Shown: piece after piece, positions 21,301 through 29,809 of the stretch
Position numbering within the stretch: position 1 is the first letter of the stretch
Layout of the letters: each line of letters begins with the position of its first letter
NCBI GenBank assembly: GCA_036873755.1
Contig: JAVTVY010010452.1
Coordinates: 186,001-250,000 of the forward strand
From: Hanleya hanleyi
Taxonomy: Eukaryota; Mollusca; Polyplacophora; Lepidopleurida; Hanleyidae
Reading direction: 5' to 3'
Length of the DNA stretch: 64,000 nt
The notes under the pieces: model-generated
Databases searched by the model: none
The model's input: the letters and a program-made list of their open reading frames with translations, nothing else
Told to the model about the DNA's origin: nothing
Translations under genes and position numbers: made by a program

Positions 21301-24204
21301 ATGAGGGACGATGAACCACCGTAAAGACTTCAACAGAAAAGGAGCGCCATGAAAATTTCCTTAGACCGTGTCACGTCGATCACCGTTGTCGGTGATTTTT
21401 ATGTTCCGTTCAAACATAATTCATTCGCATGCAGTTCTGCCTTCTCGGAAAATATTCACCGTGTTTTTCAAATAAAGGAATGCTGGTTTAAAGAAAGATA
21501 TTTGATATACGAACGGCTGGAAACTGAAGAATGATTCAATAGCGGGCCGTGTGCAGACACTCGACCACGTGCGGGGACTACCGTATATATTTTTCCCGAC
21601 TGCGGCGAAACGCGATCAAGTTAGGATAAAATTACAGGACTGCGGAGTTAATTGAATCAATTTTATTCCTTATAGACTGTAAGTAATAGTAATTCAGTCT
21701 GATTATATTGTACCATTCCCTGTTGTTTCTCTGCGCTTACAAATAATAGCATACGCCGATATACTATACGAGATTCTAGTAACACATTCACTTTACTTTC
21801 ATCGACACGAACTCCGTGGCGAAAACGGGAGTGTTCGAATTTATTGTTTCACGGATATTGAAAATGCTCCCGTGTTCGTTTTATTAGGATGGACAAAATC
21901 ACGACAGCGGAAAAATCGGCCGTTTTCGAATTAAGTTTGGAAGGTGAATTAATAGGGAAATTACCGTACATATTATTGCATAAGTCGCGACAAGATCAGT
22001 AGATAGAAGAATGTTACCTTATTGTCAAATTTGTTTAACACCCTGATGGGGTCCCGGTATTGAACCTGTTGAAGGAGAATGTCTCTGGTTGACCATTATT
22101 TTAGACCTATTGTAGAAAACAATAAGATTAATTTCTCTAACCATGCTTAAGGATACAGAGCCCTCCTGCAGACACTTTTGCACACACCCTAGAATTTGTC
22201 TTTGTACCGCTAAAAGTATGCCGTGGTAATGTATATATTTGTTGAAAGCACATTTCTTATGGATTCCAAATATATAATTTCGTTCACTATAAATCTGTAG
22301 GTTGTGAAGATATTCAAATTTAAACAAAATAATTAAAACAAATAAGCCTTTTTTAAATGGCTATATTAAAGAAAGTATTCAACTTTTCGTAACTTACATC
22401 ACATTTCCTGCAGAAGACACCTCCAACAGGATATCCGTGTCTCAGTTTTGTAAATTTTGGTGTAGTCTTTTTCTATTGACATTTGATTCAACTTCAAAGT
22501 TCAAAACTATGAGTTGCTAGATTCTGTGAAGAAATATTCCATTAAATGTCAATAGAATGAGAACTAGACCAAAATTGATAAAACTGAGACACGGATTTCC
22601 TGTTGGAGTTGTCTTCTACAGGAAATGATGAAGTAAGTTACGATAAGTTGAATACTTTTTTGAAAATAGCGTTTATTTAAAATTAAATTAAATTAAATTC
22701 ATTTAAAATCCCAATATCTTCAGAACATACAGGTATACAGTGAACAAACTTATATATTTGGAATCCTCAAGGAATGTGGTTTCAAGAAATATATACATTA
22801 CCATAGCTGTATGGCATACTTTCAGCTGTATAAAGACTAGTTCTAGAGGGTGTGTAAAAGTGTGTGCAGTCTGTACCCTTAAATCTATACTGTTAATTTC
22901 TGCAACCATGCCTAAATCTGTAATGTTAGATTAATTTCTCTTACCATGCCTAAATCTGTACTGTTAGATTAATTCCTCTAAGCCTAAATCTGCAACGTTA
23001 GATTAATTTCTCTAAACATGCCTAAATTTGTAATGTTAGATTAATTTCCCTAACCATGATGTCTAAATCTGTAATGTTAGATTAATTTCTGTAACCATGC
23101 CTAAATCTGTAATGTTAGATTAATTTCTGAAACCATGCCTAAATCTGTATTGTTAGATTAATTTCTGTAACCATGCCTAAATCTGTATTGTTAGATTAAT
23201 TTCTGTAACCATGCCTGAATCTGTATTGTTAGATTAATTTCTGTAACCATGCCTAAATCTGTATTGTTAGATTAATTTCTGTAACCATGCCTAAATCTGT
23301 AATGTTTTTGCATCATTTCTGCAGGATTGAACCTGACCCTGATACAACCTCCAGCAGTGTGTTTGACGATAGTGACACATCATCAATACCCCATTCTCCC
23401 AGCGCTGATGGTGAGCTTGGTCTTCGCTCACGGATGTCATTCGAATCACGGAGACCGCAGTCAAGACCCCATCATGCGATGTTGAGACAAGTTCAAAGTG
23501 CTACTAATCCCATGAGCTCTGTGTTAACAGGGGCCGAGAGGCTGGAAGTGCCTCGACACTTGCAAAGTGAAAGTGACTCCATGGATGACAGTATAACAAA
23601 GAGCCTATCTGCTCGGAGTCCAAAGCCACATCGTAGTCCTAGGATGCCAAAATTTAAAATATCTCATGAAAAATCCAGCACAAATACTAAAGGTAAAACG
23701 GGGCACGTAGGGTCCTCTGTCTCTGATAATTATTGGTCAGACCTTTATGCCCATGACTTGTTAACTGTGCCTTCATTGGATGGTCAAAGGAAAAGCTCAA
23801 GTTCGTTGACTTCCCCAGAGCCAAGTCCAGTCGGCTCTGACAGCTCGGGTCAGTGGCTCATGACAACTGGCTCTAGTAGCTCGGGTACATCACGATCCAA
23901 CTCTCCTCGGCTACTACGACATGAATCACCTAGGCAACATCATCAAGAACCTGCTTCTCCACGCAGGCATAGGACAGACTCGAGGTCAGATTCTAGAACA
24001 GATTCTCGGACAGATTGTATGTCAAATGCTACCAGCTCATCACAGCAGCGCCCGCTCACTTCTCGGCAGCGTCCACTAGGGATAAGAAATTCTGAGGACT
24101 CAAGGTGTGAAGATGCCGATTTGGAATCACAGCGCTGTAGACGGTGGGAGTATTTAGCAGCAGAAAAAGCGAGTGACCCGTACGAACAAGAAACATTGGT
24201 ATGA
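3232..24204 (+). CDS. ARHGAP6: ARHGAP6-like Rho GTPase-activating protein, spliced, 5' partial
   Basis: Ten exons with matching phases (3232-3388, 6053-6175, 11841-11922, 12407-12590, 13378-13433, 13931-14081, 14693-14844, 18080-18262, 19024-19121, 23325-24204), plus a possible one at 8780, encode roughly 700 residues. The order is: a pre-GAP segment containing [15 protein letters not shown] and an IPK end; a Ser-rich linker; a complete RhoGAP domain; and a long Ser/Pro/Arg-rich tail ending in ETLV. In the GAP domain GIFRVG carries the arginine finger, [14 protein letters not shown] carries the conserved Lys, and NLATLFGPN carries the conserved Asn. The pre-GAP block, the NKM...NLAT segment and the WE...ETLV terminus match vertebrate ARHGAP6 as I recall it; human ARHGAP6 has about 974 residues. 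ARHGAP6 stimulates GTP hydrolysis by RhoA and loosens actin structures. The N-terminus is missing. The paralogue ARHGAP36 is the alternative, but the intact arginine finger and ETLV favour ARHGAP6, or the single invertebrate ancestor of both. Confidence 0.88.
4363..4552. repeat. Inverted repeat with 67-bp arms
   Basis: The left arm 4363-4429 and right arm 4486-4552 are imperfect reverse complements (roughly 85% by eye) around a 56-bp loop. Shared core words are agctgatgg, ggaacaccagtg and ctctat. The layout suggests a foldback element or small MITE in the intron. No target duplication was established. Confidence 0.85.
5493..5727. mobile_element. MITE-like element with 35-bp terminal inverted repeats
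   Basis: The terminal arms 5493-5527 and 5693-5727 are reverse complements with one mismatch; each begins ggccattgt and contains ttgattggttgtttagc. The 165-bp interior is AT-rich and non-coding. TTA flanks both ends and may be the target duplication. This is a non-autonomous DNA transposon of unassigned family. Confidence 0.85.
6053..6175 (+). CDS. ARHGAP6: ARHGAP6-like exon: basic linker
   Basis: The acceptor is a T-tract ending atttcag and the donor is cgag|gtgaga. It encodes about 41 residues, including [13 protein letters not shown], followed by a Ser/Leu stretch and ENQVDKDTR. Length and basic character match the segment after IPK in vertebrate ARHGAP6. It joins the previous exon as G|AA (Glu) and leaves one base. 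The 11841 exon needs a two-base carry-over, so a short exon must lie between them or an alternative donor is used. Confidence 0.8.
6420..6740. repeat. Degenerate purine-rich minisatellite
   Basis: Irregular ~30-36-bp units of the form ggggaaaggt.caggtgtacac.atataag repeat across this intron segment, with a run of 12-13 G near 6652-6664. The units are strongly diverged and the boundaries are approximate. Confidence 0.65.
6775..8106 (+). mobile_element. Pearl/Helitron-like non-autonomous element with ~160-bp core repeats
   Basis: The left end reads tatgccccccc (6778 on). The right end is a near-perfect hairpin at 8073-8105, tatgccccccctctag facing agaggggggcata. Between them, about five tandem core units start at gggccataact (7250, 7402, 7563, 7724, 7882), spaced 152, 161, 161 and 158 bp. 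A GGAC/GACA microsatellite at about 8019-8060 precedes the end hairpin. Core repeats of ~160 bp followed by a tetranucleotide microsatellite are the architecture described for bivalve pearl elements. No protein is encoded; open frames inside are incidental. Confidence 0.75.
8780..8843 (+). CDS. ARHGAP6: Candidate short ARHGAP6-like exon (LGIPM motif)
   Basis: The acceptor atcactgcag ends at 8779. Three possible donors (gtacag at 8817, gtacca at 8844, gtaata at 8853) give exons of 37, 64 or 73 nt. All are 1 mod 3, exactly the length class needed to join the 6053 and 11841 exons in frame. The start reads (E)LGIPMCSYI, which resembles the FGMPLSQVI motif expected here in ARHGAP6. The residues that follow match poorly, so this is tentative. 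The coordinates given use the middle donor. Confidence 0.35.
8965..9330. repeat. Diverged mollusc-type 'accttgacc' repeats
   Basis: The phrase acagtaaccttgacctt occurs at about 8971 and 9173, each followed by gacctca/gatctca-like text and then 'tgtgtgaca/tgtgtcat'. A further fragment is near 9117. Such text is a common dispersed repeat in bivalve genomes (recalled, not searched). The 83-codon - strand open frame here is incidental. Confidence 0.5.
11841..11922 (+). CDS. ARHGAP6: ARHGAP6-like exon: Ser/Asn-rich linker
   Basis: The acceptor ttatttatag precedes 11841 and the donor is aag|gtgagt. One base plus 27 codons read [17 protein letters not shown] onward. The corresponding human linker also contains an SSNSS stretch. 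It ends in phase 0 and fits the next exon. Confidence 0.75.
12407..12590 (+). CDS. ARHGAP6: ARHGAP6-like exon: linker and start of the RhoGAP domain
   Basis: The acceptor is ctttag and the donor is atg|gttagt. Sixty-one codons plus one base encode a Ser-rich stretch with [11 protein letters not shown], comparable to LLEALQLSLP in human ARHGAP6. The start of the GAP fold follows: [17 protein letters not shown], the helix before the arginine-finger loop. Confidence 0.9.
13378..13433 (+). CDS. ARHGAP6: ARHGAP6-like exon: arginine finger
   Basis: A 56-nt exon (acceptor attacag, donor cag|gtagga) encodes [19 protein letters not shown]. The catalytic arginine of GIFRVG is codon AGA at 13401-13403. 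Human ARHGAP6 reads GIFRVGSSKKR here. The intact Arg predicts an active GAP. Confidence 0.92.
13931..14081 (+). CDS. ARHGAP6: ARHGAP6-like exon: RhoGAP domain core
   Basis: The acceptor tgttgtag precedes ATG AGG GAT at 13931; the donor is a|gtaagt. Fifty codons plus one base include [19 protein letters not shown], the signature helix of RhoGAP domains with the conserved Lys. The initial Met is internal. Confidence 0.93.
14693..14844 (+). CDS. ARHGAP6: ARHGAP6-like exon: RhoGAP domain middle
   Basis: The acceptor is tattccag and the donor is ttg|gtgagc. It encodes about 51 residues, including [20 protein letters not shown], the typical 'LP..N..TL..LL.FL' helix pair, then a turn ending NGQL. 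Confidence 0.92.
14895..15610. repeat. ~27-bp minisatellite with a duplicated ~296-bp block
   Basis: Tandem units of acttctggctccagcatg plus aatttataat run through this intron just after the exon. A block of about 296 bp (from near 14955 to 15250) is repeated immediately at about 15251-15546 with the same internal variants (ctcgagcatg, ccatcaaaaa, cctccattat). This shows a recent higher-order duplication. Confidence 0.9.
16584..17060. mobile_element. 477-bp TIR element carrying a Crypton/KIAA1958-like fragment
   Basis: The left terminus 16584-16609 and right terminus 17034-17060 are reverse complements over ~26 bp with small gaps; both contain acctcttgaatattca. The interior holds two CACGTG E-box motifs and the broken coding fragment listed separately. 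It was probably a 5' gene end caught between inverted repeats, or the 5' end of a longer element. No clear target duplication was found. Confidence 0.65.
16766..17014 (+). pseudogene. Broken N-terminus of a Crypton/KIAA1958-type (tyrosine-recombinase-like) protein
   Basis: Three + strand frames in order give MADGGRFVD (from ATG 16766), [20 protein letters not shown] (from 16801) and then [20 protein letters not shown], ending DKYSRSSM at 17014. Two frameshifts separate them. The second and third pieces resemble the start of the KIAA1958/QRICH1/ZMYM-like Crypton-derived family that is abundant in bivalves, where a 'DSKNTK..I' helix is followed by 'F..E.RKKDG..Y...S'. A GT dinucleotide (gtaagc) directly after Met 17014 looks like the original donor site. 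The family call is from memory and the fragment is non-functional. Confidence 0.6.
17474..17626. repeat. ~153-bp near-perfect palindrome
   Basis: Outer arms (17474-17528 and 17572-17626) share acttgtgacggagtcaat, then atcatgaaacctggaccc, in opposite orientations, nearly without mismatch. The centre continues as a weaker inverted repeat around ttggccagactt/ccaggtctgacc. The whole unit could fold into one hairpin. It is a foldback MITE candidate, and ggagtcaatat also occurs in the neighbouring element near 16710. Confidence 0.88.
18080..18262 (+). CDS. ARHGAP6: ARHGAP6-like exon: RhoGAP domain C-terminal half
   Basis: The acceptor is gtttcag and the donor is aat|gtaagt. Sixty-one codons run [20 protein letters not shown] and onward to [26 protein letters not shown] is the RhoGAP motif with the conserved Asn that contacts the GTPase. 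It is in phase 0 at both ends. Confidence 0.93.
18263..19023 (+). other. Intron, nothing recognised
   Basis: A 761-bp AT-rich intron between the last two GAP-proximal exons. No repeat structure or RNA gene was seen. Confidence 0.5.
19024..19121 (+). CDS. ARHGAP6: ARHGAP6-like exon: post-GAP helix
   Basis: The acceptor is atttcag and the donor is gg|gtatgt. It encodes [20 protein letters not shown] and then [13 protein letters not shown]. Human ARHGAP6 has PPDLQNEVL.SLLETDPDV in the same place. The first donor (19122) rather than the second (19126) keeps the frame into the last exon. Confidence 0.9.
19292..21966. mobile_element. 2.7-kb DNA transposon with TA target duplication, no transposase found
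   Basis: The element begins CGGTAATTTCCCTATTAATT (19292) and ends with the exact reverse complement (to 21966). TA flanks both ends (19290-19291 and 21967-21968). The two subterminal regions share gagtgttcgaatt followed by a ttcacgg-like word, near 19391 and 21829. TA duplication suggests the Tc1/mariner or a related TIR class. Open frames inside are short and none resembles a transposase, so it is probably non-autonomous. It lies in the RhoGAP intron after the 19024 exon. Confidence 0.82.
22147..22883. repeat. Large inverted repeat with ~340-bp arms
   Basis: The left arm 22147-22487 and right arm 22541-22883 are diverged reverse complements around a ~53-bp loop. Strong blocks include gtatgcc..a, atgtatatattt, gattccaaatatata, agtattcaactt and tctattgacattt. 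Transcribed as intronic RNA this would form a long double-stranded hairpin. It directly abuts the 38-bp array that follows. Confidence 0.85.
22884..23309. repeat. 38-bp minisatellite abutting the last splice acceptor
   Basis: About eleven copies of a 38-bp unit (accatgcctaaatctgtaa then tgttagattaatttctgta) run up to about 15 nt before the 3' splice site at 23325. Each unit contains branch-point-like words (gattaat, tgtaacc). A lone copy of the same words, gattaatttctctaaccatgc, is at 22125-22146, just left of the inverted repeat. Confidence 0.88.
23325..24204 (+). CDS. ARHGAP6: ARHGAP6-like terminal exon: Ser-rich tail with PDZ ligand
   Basis: The acceptor catttctgcag precedes 23325 and the stop TGA ends at 24204. 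The exon encodes 292 residues rich in Ser, Pro, Arg and His, with many possible phosphorylation sites and an [14 protein letters not shown] run. The C-terminus is [21 protein letters not shown] split across the end; human ARHGAP6 has a similar W.IWELL...PETLV end. T-L-V is a class I PDZ-binding motif. The upstream ATG at 23287 lies in the minisatellite and is intronic. Confidence 0.93.
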
Positions 24205-25130
24205 TAAGTCAAACAATGAACCTTACAATGCATTTCCATAGGGTTTTCTTGCGTTCATGTTTGGCTTGCTCAAGAGTTGACTTTGGAACATTGAAACTGG
24301 ATGCTACTCATCTGACAAGGTTTGTCAGCGCTCTTGGTGCTCTAAGATTCCATCATTGGATTACTTACAATATTGTACTTGTAAATTATCAGACACTTCA
24401 GTGGATCCTGGGATATATTACAGGTTATAACATCACAGCCGCTTGATTGATTTGAATACTTAAAAGACGGATTGCTGAATTTCATTGGTCAATGGAAAGG
24501 CATACAAGACAATCTAGCCAATCATCGTGGTCCATTGATATTTGTAGTATGTCAACAAAGATTTGTGGATCAGAACAAGAGTTACTGTATTGTGTCAGTG
24601 CCAGGAAGTGTTATATATTACTTGCCCAGTCTTCCCGTTCAAGGAGTTTTAATGTGCTAAATCTGTACATGCATCTTCATTGATATTGTGCTGTTATGGT
24701 TATTGTGAGAACAGCTCATTGATCAGCAATCATGTTTTAATTGTATGTGCCTTGGATTCTATACATTTGGGATATATTTATAGGTGAAACAAATTAATTT
24801 AATGTCTGCTAAGTTTGTTCAGTCCGATAAATATTCCGCCCAATGTCGTAAGTCAGTTGTATCAATATAAATTCATTTGGACAAATCATCTCAGGATTTA
24901 ACATATTATATTTTGGAATTTTCTTCACATCTTGTCTCTGTATGATTCAGATTTGTTATCCCTAGTCACTGATGAGTCAGTATTTCTGGACAGATAAAAG
25001 TCACCATACAACCCAAATCACAACCATGAAGAAAAATCTGAGCAAAACAGAAGCGAAAATGCACATACTGATATACAAGTATGTGTTAATACAAATCAAC
25101 CAGAATGACAAAATAAATAAGATAAATACA
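24205..25130 (+). other. Probable 3' UTR of the RhoGAP gene
   Basis: Non-coding AT-rich sequence after the stop. The first AATAAA hexamer is at 25112-25117, a plausible polyadenylation signal, though only a transcript could confirm it. Confidence 0.5.
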
Positions 25131-27482
25131 GGACAAAACTGAATGAATTTGAACATGCAGACAACTTTTTATCTACAATTCTCTACTACAACATTATACA
25201 AAATAGTTCAATGTGAAAAATGTATTACATGTATAATATGTGAATCTACATGTGACATGATTGTGTGTGCTCATTTTCACCGTAAGAAATCTACATATAT
25301 ATCTACATGTATTAGATCCTGTGCAATAATTCCTCCTGTATCAGTCTCATTGTAAATACCCCTTGACATACTGCTGTCATGCATAACAACCGGCAGTCTA
25401 AGAATCAAGCTGCATATTATACATGTACCACAAGTAGTCAGTGGGGACATTACAAATCATGAGATTGGTATTGGAGATTAATTAATCTCTTATATACCCT
25501 AATAATATAGTATTATTTTGTTTTGGCTAGCGATGTCTAGTGGGGGGAAATGAGACTTTACCACAGATTACCACCAAGTAACCACAAATTAAACACAGAT
25601 TAACCACAATCAACATTTAAACACCATAAGACACCACAAATAACATGTTTTATCTATAAAAATTTGATTATTTGTACAAGAGCCGCGAGCTCACATATCC
25701 TATTGAACTAAACATAAAAATGTCTCTTTTTGCCCCATTGGCACTACTGTACCATGCTAAGTTTGGTTCCAATTTATAAACCAGAACTACAGATTTACCG
25801 ATTTTTTTTGCAAATTTTATAGCCCAAGTGACCTTGAACTTTGACCTAGTGACCTCAAAATCAATACGCCGAAAGTTATTCCCCAATTATACCTTCAGTT
25901 AAAATTTAGAATGAATTGAATAAATCCATCTCAGGACATACACACATACAGGGTCGGCTGGGGATAAAAATGATAGATTTTGCCAAAATTATTACTCTCA
26001 TTCTTTGTTAATCAACTATTTCTCAACAAATCATCAGATGAGGTTGTTGGTGACCTTTCATAATCCTGGGGTATAGGATCATGGGCAAATTCAAAATGGC
26101 CCACGAATTACCAGAAAGTAACCATTAAAGGTGAATACTAAATTAGCCACAAATTGTGGTAATTGTTACTTTGTGATACCTTATGGTTACTTTATTGCCG
26201 ACTGTCTGAAATATTGACCAAAATGAGAAAAATAAGGATGTTCTCTTTTTCAGCATTATGTGGCTAAATCTATTATTCTATGGTAATTAATCTATGTAAC
26301 ACTTTCTCCACTTGACGTCACTAGAGAAAGGGGTCCTGCCACTTATTATAAATGTCTAAGCATACTTCCCACATATTAGTAATTACAGGTGGAGATCAGA
26401 TCCTCTCACTATATGCCTACCTTTCAAGTGTTCAAAATATCATCTCCTCCAGGTCTATTGGATACATAGCATTCATTGGACAAGACTTCAGTTTCAGAGA
26501 CAACTACATGTACTTCAAGCTAGTTTGGTTTTTACTGAAGGCTCTACAGACACATGTGTTACATATCAATCTATTACACCTGCAACTTCATTGACAAGCT
26601 TTATTCTACAGTTTTTGAACAGTTGATGTTTTAATTCGTATACATGTTGTAGAGAGTTTTGTCAATGTTTGTAGTTTTGTCTTCCATAAGCTTATCCCGC
26701 AAACTAAATACCCTTTTCAATATGCAGACCCACAAGTTGTGATATAGATGTGTTAATAAATATAAATGTATACATGAAAAAGAAAAATATACAAATTAAT
26801 AGTATTCTGTGTATATATTTATATGAGTATATATACCTGTATCTATATATATGGTGTAAGTAAATGACAACCATAGCACTGATAGAATGCTCTTTTATGT
26901 AATCAATCACACTAGACAAGATCATTTCTAATTTTGCCAATCATAGCCTCAAATAATCAGAGCAGAATGTTACAATAACTCTGCTTATCCTGTTTACTGG
27001 TACAAATTTTGAACAAATTCATCTTTACCTAATTCATAAAACTGTCAACAATTTAATGTTCATACTTCATGTAGATGAGATTTTAGTTGAGTCAGTCTTG
27101 GTAGTACTCTCGCCAACAACTGACCAGAACGGTATTTCACATCTATGTTCATCTACAGTTGCGGTCACCTGATTGGATGCCAGAATGCATCCTGTACATT
27201 GTATCTTTGTGAATGTCTGTGTATATTTGCCAGTAATGGCAAGTGTTTTTGATAAACCCAAGTAAAGTTTATACGGTATATTATTTACTTTTACAATAAT
27301 GGTTTTGTTATTTTTGCAAAAGCAGGTCTAGTACCATATATGTACGTGATAATCATGAATACAGTGAATCCTGCATAAAATGACACCTGAATATATCAAC
27401 AAATCAGTGAATATTGTCAATGTATTAAAGGGGATGGAATATTTCTATGAATTTCATGCAGTTTCCACAGTGACCTCAGTTG
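25131..27482. other. Intergenic region between the convergent genes
   Basis: AT-rich. It includes a mollusc-type repeat near 25690-25900 with ccaagtgaccttgaactttg and gacctcaaaatcaata, and accaca-rich text at 25560-25640. The open frames seen here match nothing I know. Confidence 0.5.
25690..25905 (-). repeat. Dispersed mollusc-type repeat fragment
   Basis: Text such as gccccattggcactactgta, tggttccaatttataaacc and gtgaccttgaactttgacc resembles a dispersed sequence I associate with bivalve genomes. Boundaries and orientation are uncertain. Confidence 0.45.
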
Positions 27483-28736
27483 AAGTGACATGTGTCTAGT
27501 TGAATTCATGTCGGTCTAACATATGTCTAGGTGAATTCAGGCAATTCTAACATGTGCCAAAGCAGTTTCAGGTCATCCTAGATGTTGTCTAGTCGAATTC
27601 AGGTCATTCTATTGGGTGCCAAAGTGAATTCAGTCCACTCTAGAAATTGTCTAGTTGAATTTAGGCCAATCTAGCAAGTGTCAAGATGTATTCAGGTCAT
27701 TCAACAATGTGTCTTGATGAATTCAGGCCATTCTATCAAGTGTCAAGATAAATTCATGCCATTCTAACATGTCTAGGTGAATTCAGGCCATTCTTTAACA
27801 TGGCTAGGTGAATGCAGGCTATTCCAACATGTCTAGGTGAATTCAGGCCATTCTAGCATGTCTAGGTGAATTCAGGCCATTCTAGCATGTCTAGGTGAAT
27901 TCAGACAATTCTAACATGTCAAAGTGAATTGAGACCATTTCAATATGTCTAGGTAAATTCAGACAATTCTAACATGTCCAGATGATTTCAGGTCATTCTA
28001 ACATGTTTAGGTGAATTCGGGTAATTCTAAGTTGTCTGGGAGAATTCTGGCCCTTCTATCATATCTATGTGAAGTCTAGGTGAATTCAGACAATTCTAAC
28101 ATGTCAAAGTGAATTGAGACCATTTCAATATGTCTAGGTAAATTCAGACAATTCTAACATGTCCAGATGATTTCAGGTCATTCTAACATGTTTAGGTGAA
28201 TTCGGGTAATTCTAAGTTGTCTGGGAGAATGCTGGCCCTTCTATCATGTCTATGTGAATTCAGACCATTCTAAAATGTCTAGGTGAATTCAGCCCATTGT
28301 AACATGTCTAGGCGAATTCAGGTCATTCTAACATGTCCAGATGATTTCAAGTCCTTCTGACCGGACTAGATGAATTCTGGCCATTCTATCATGTCTAGGT
28401 GAATTTGGGTAATTCTAAGATGCCACGGTGAATTCAGGCCATTGTAACATATCTGTGTGAATTTAGGCTATTCTATCGTGTCCAGCTAGATTCTGGTCAT
28501 TCTAACATTTCTAGGTAAATTCAGGCTATTCTAACATGTCTATGTGAATTCAAGCCATTATAACATGTCTAGGTCAATTCAAGCCATTCTAATATGTCCC
28601 GGTGAATTCAGGTCATTCGAACATGTCTAGGTGAATGCAGGCCATTCTAACATGTCTAGATGAATGCGGGCCATTCAAAAATGTCCATGCGAATTCAAGC
28701 CATTCTAACATGTCTAGGTGAATTCAAGCAATTCTG
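27483..28736. repeat. ~29-bp minisatellite rich in gaattc
   Basis: More than forty diverged copies of a ~29-bp unit (aacatgtctaggtgaattca then ggccattct). A ~187-bp block at about 27893-28079 is repeated at about 28080-28266, with identical rare variants such as aattctaagttgtctgggag. The ends are approximate. Confidence 0.9.
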
Positions 28737-28847
28737 GTTGATATTGTGGAACCACACATCAAAGCTTGATTATTGCGATAATGTAAGAGTGACAACCACA
28801 CACACACACATCGACAGCGATTCTATAGCCCCAGCTAGTGTTCAATA

Positions 28848-29807
28848 CTGTAAAACATGTTTCTTTCGCGTGCATGAAACTTTCGCGATTTTCGCGATTG
28901 GAATAAATCGCGAAAGTTTCATGCACGCGAAAGAAACATCTTCATATGACAATGGCGAAGACAAGAACGCAACAACAACGACAGAGAAAGGACATGAGAG
29001 CAATTGTTTTCGACATTTGCACAGCCTTAATGGTCTCACCACCTAAGCTCTAATCAGAAGCGACTGTTTAAAGCACCGGATACAGTTTAATATACGAGTA
29101 TACTAGTACAATTAATTCTGCTGAATTAGTCCCAAGACTTGCATATGTGAAGCAAGTGTAATACTAGAATCGATCGTCAATGTCCTCGTATGCCGCCTTG
29201 ATGCCGGCCGTTTGGAACCCCTGTAGGATAGCAGACGTGTTGTTTAGGTTTCAATGTCAACTTTGATATCCTATACAGATTTTCCACTTTTCAGCCCTTC
29301 GGAAACAATGTCTCCCTACCACGCGGTGAACTGGTCTTTCAGAGCGGCTTTGAAAGCTCCATTCCCGCTGAGATCTAACGGCTGGAGCTCTTCTGTGTGG
29401 TATTTATTTACTCTAGCGGAGTTTAAATGACAAATACCTGCATAATATCTCGCGATATAGGGTTTGTTTACCTACGGGAATTCCTTTCAAGTCTGAAACA
29501 GCGGGATTGAAATAATCTGCCCAACAGTCAGGAAACCTCTGTTTGAATACCAGTAACTGTATCTTCATACAGCTAATGCCGTCTCTCGTTAGACTCGTGT
29601 TGATACTGTGCAACGACCACACTGAGCGCACCCACATGTGAATACACGTGGCTTTGCCGATTTTGCCGCCACCGGTATGTATTTTCCATGTCTATTAGTA
29701 TGATATATTTGTAAATTAATTTTTTTTCTGGCACAGAGAGAATCGCAAAAGTTTCATGTCGCGAATTTTTTAAAATTGAAAAATCGCGAAAGTTTCATGT
29801 TTTACAG
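28848..29807 (-). mobile_element. 960-bp pogo/Tigger-like TIR element with TA target duplication
   Basis: Both ends read CTGTAAAACATG outward-in and are followed by forms of aaactttcgcgattttt. TA flanks both sides (28846-28847 and 29808-29809). Just inside the left end is a second perfect hairpin (about 28859-28936, gtttctttcgcgtgcatgaa and its complement). A - strand coding relic lies inside. TA duplication and the relic agree on the Tc1/mariner superfamily, pogo branch. Confidence 0.8.
29165..29403 (-). pseudogene. Decayed C-terminal piece of a pogo/Tigger-like transposase
   Basis: Reading the - strand, one frame gives YHTEELQPLDLSGNGAFKAA and then LKDQFTAW before a stop. Another frame, closer to 29165, gives AILQGFQTAGIKAAYEDIDD and a stop. 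LQPLD.S.N..FK..L and GF..AGI are characteristic of the end of pogo/Tigger/Jerky (DDE_1) transposases. At least one stop and a frameshift separate the pieces. The relation is recalled, not searched. Confidence 0.65.
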
Positions 29808-29809
29808 TA

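Noticed and set aside
23287..23324. ATG at 23287 as the start of a separate 305-residue gene
   Set aside because: It lies in the intronic minisatellite and splice tract; the exon proper starts at 23325 and continues the RhoGAP frame.
27067..27261. 64-codon - strand frame with protein-like composition
   Set aside because: No family resemblance, no conserved motif and no fitting splice neighbours.
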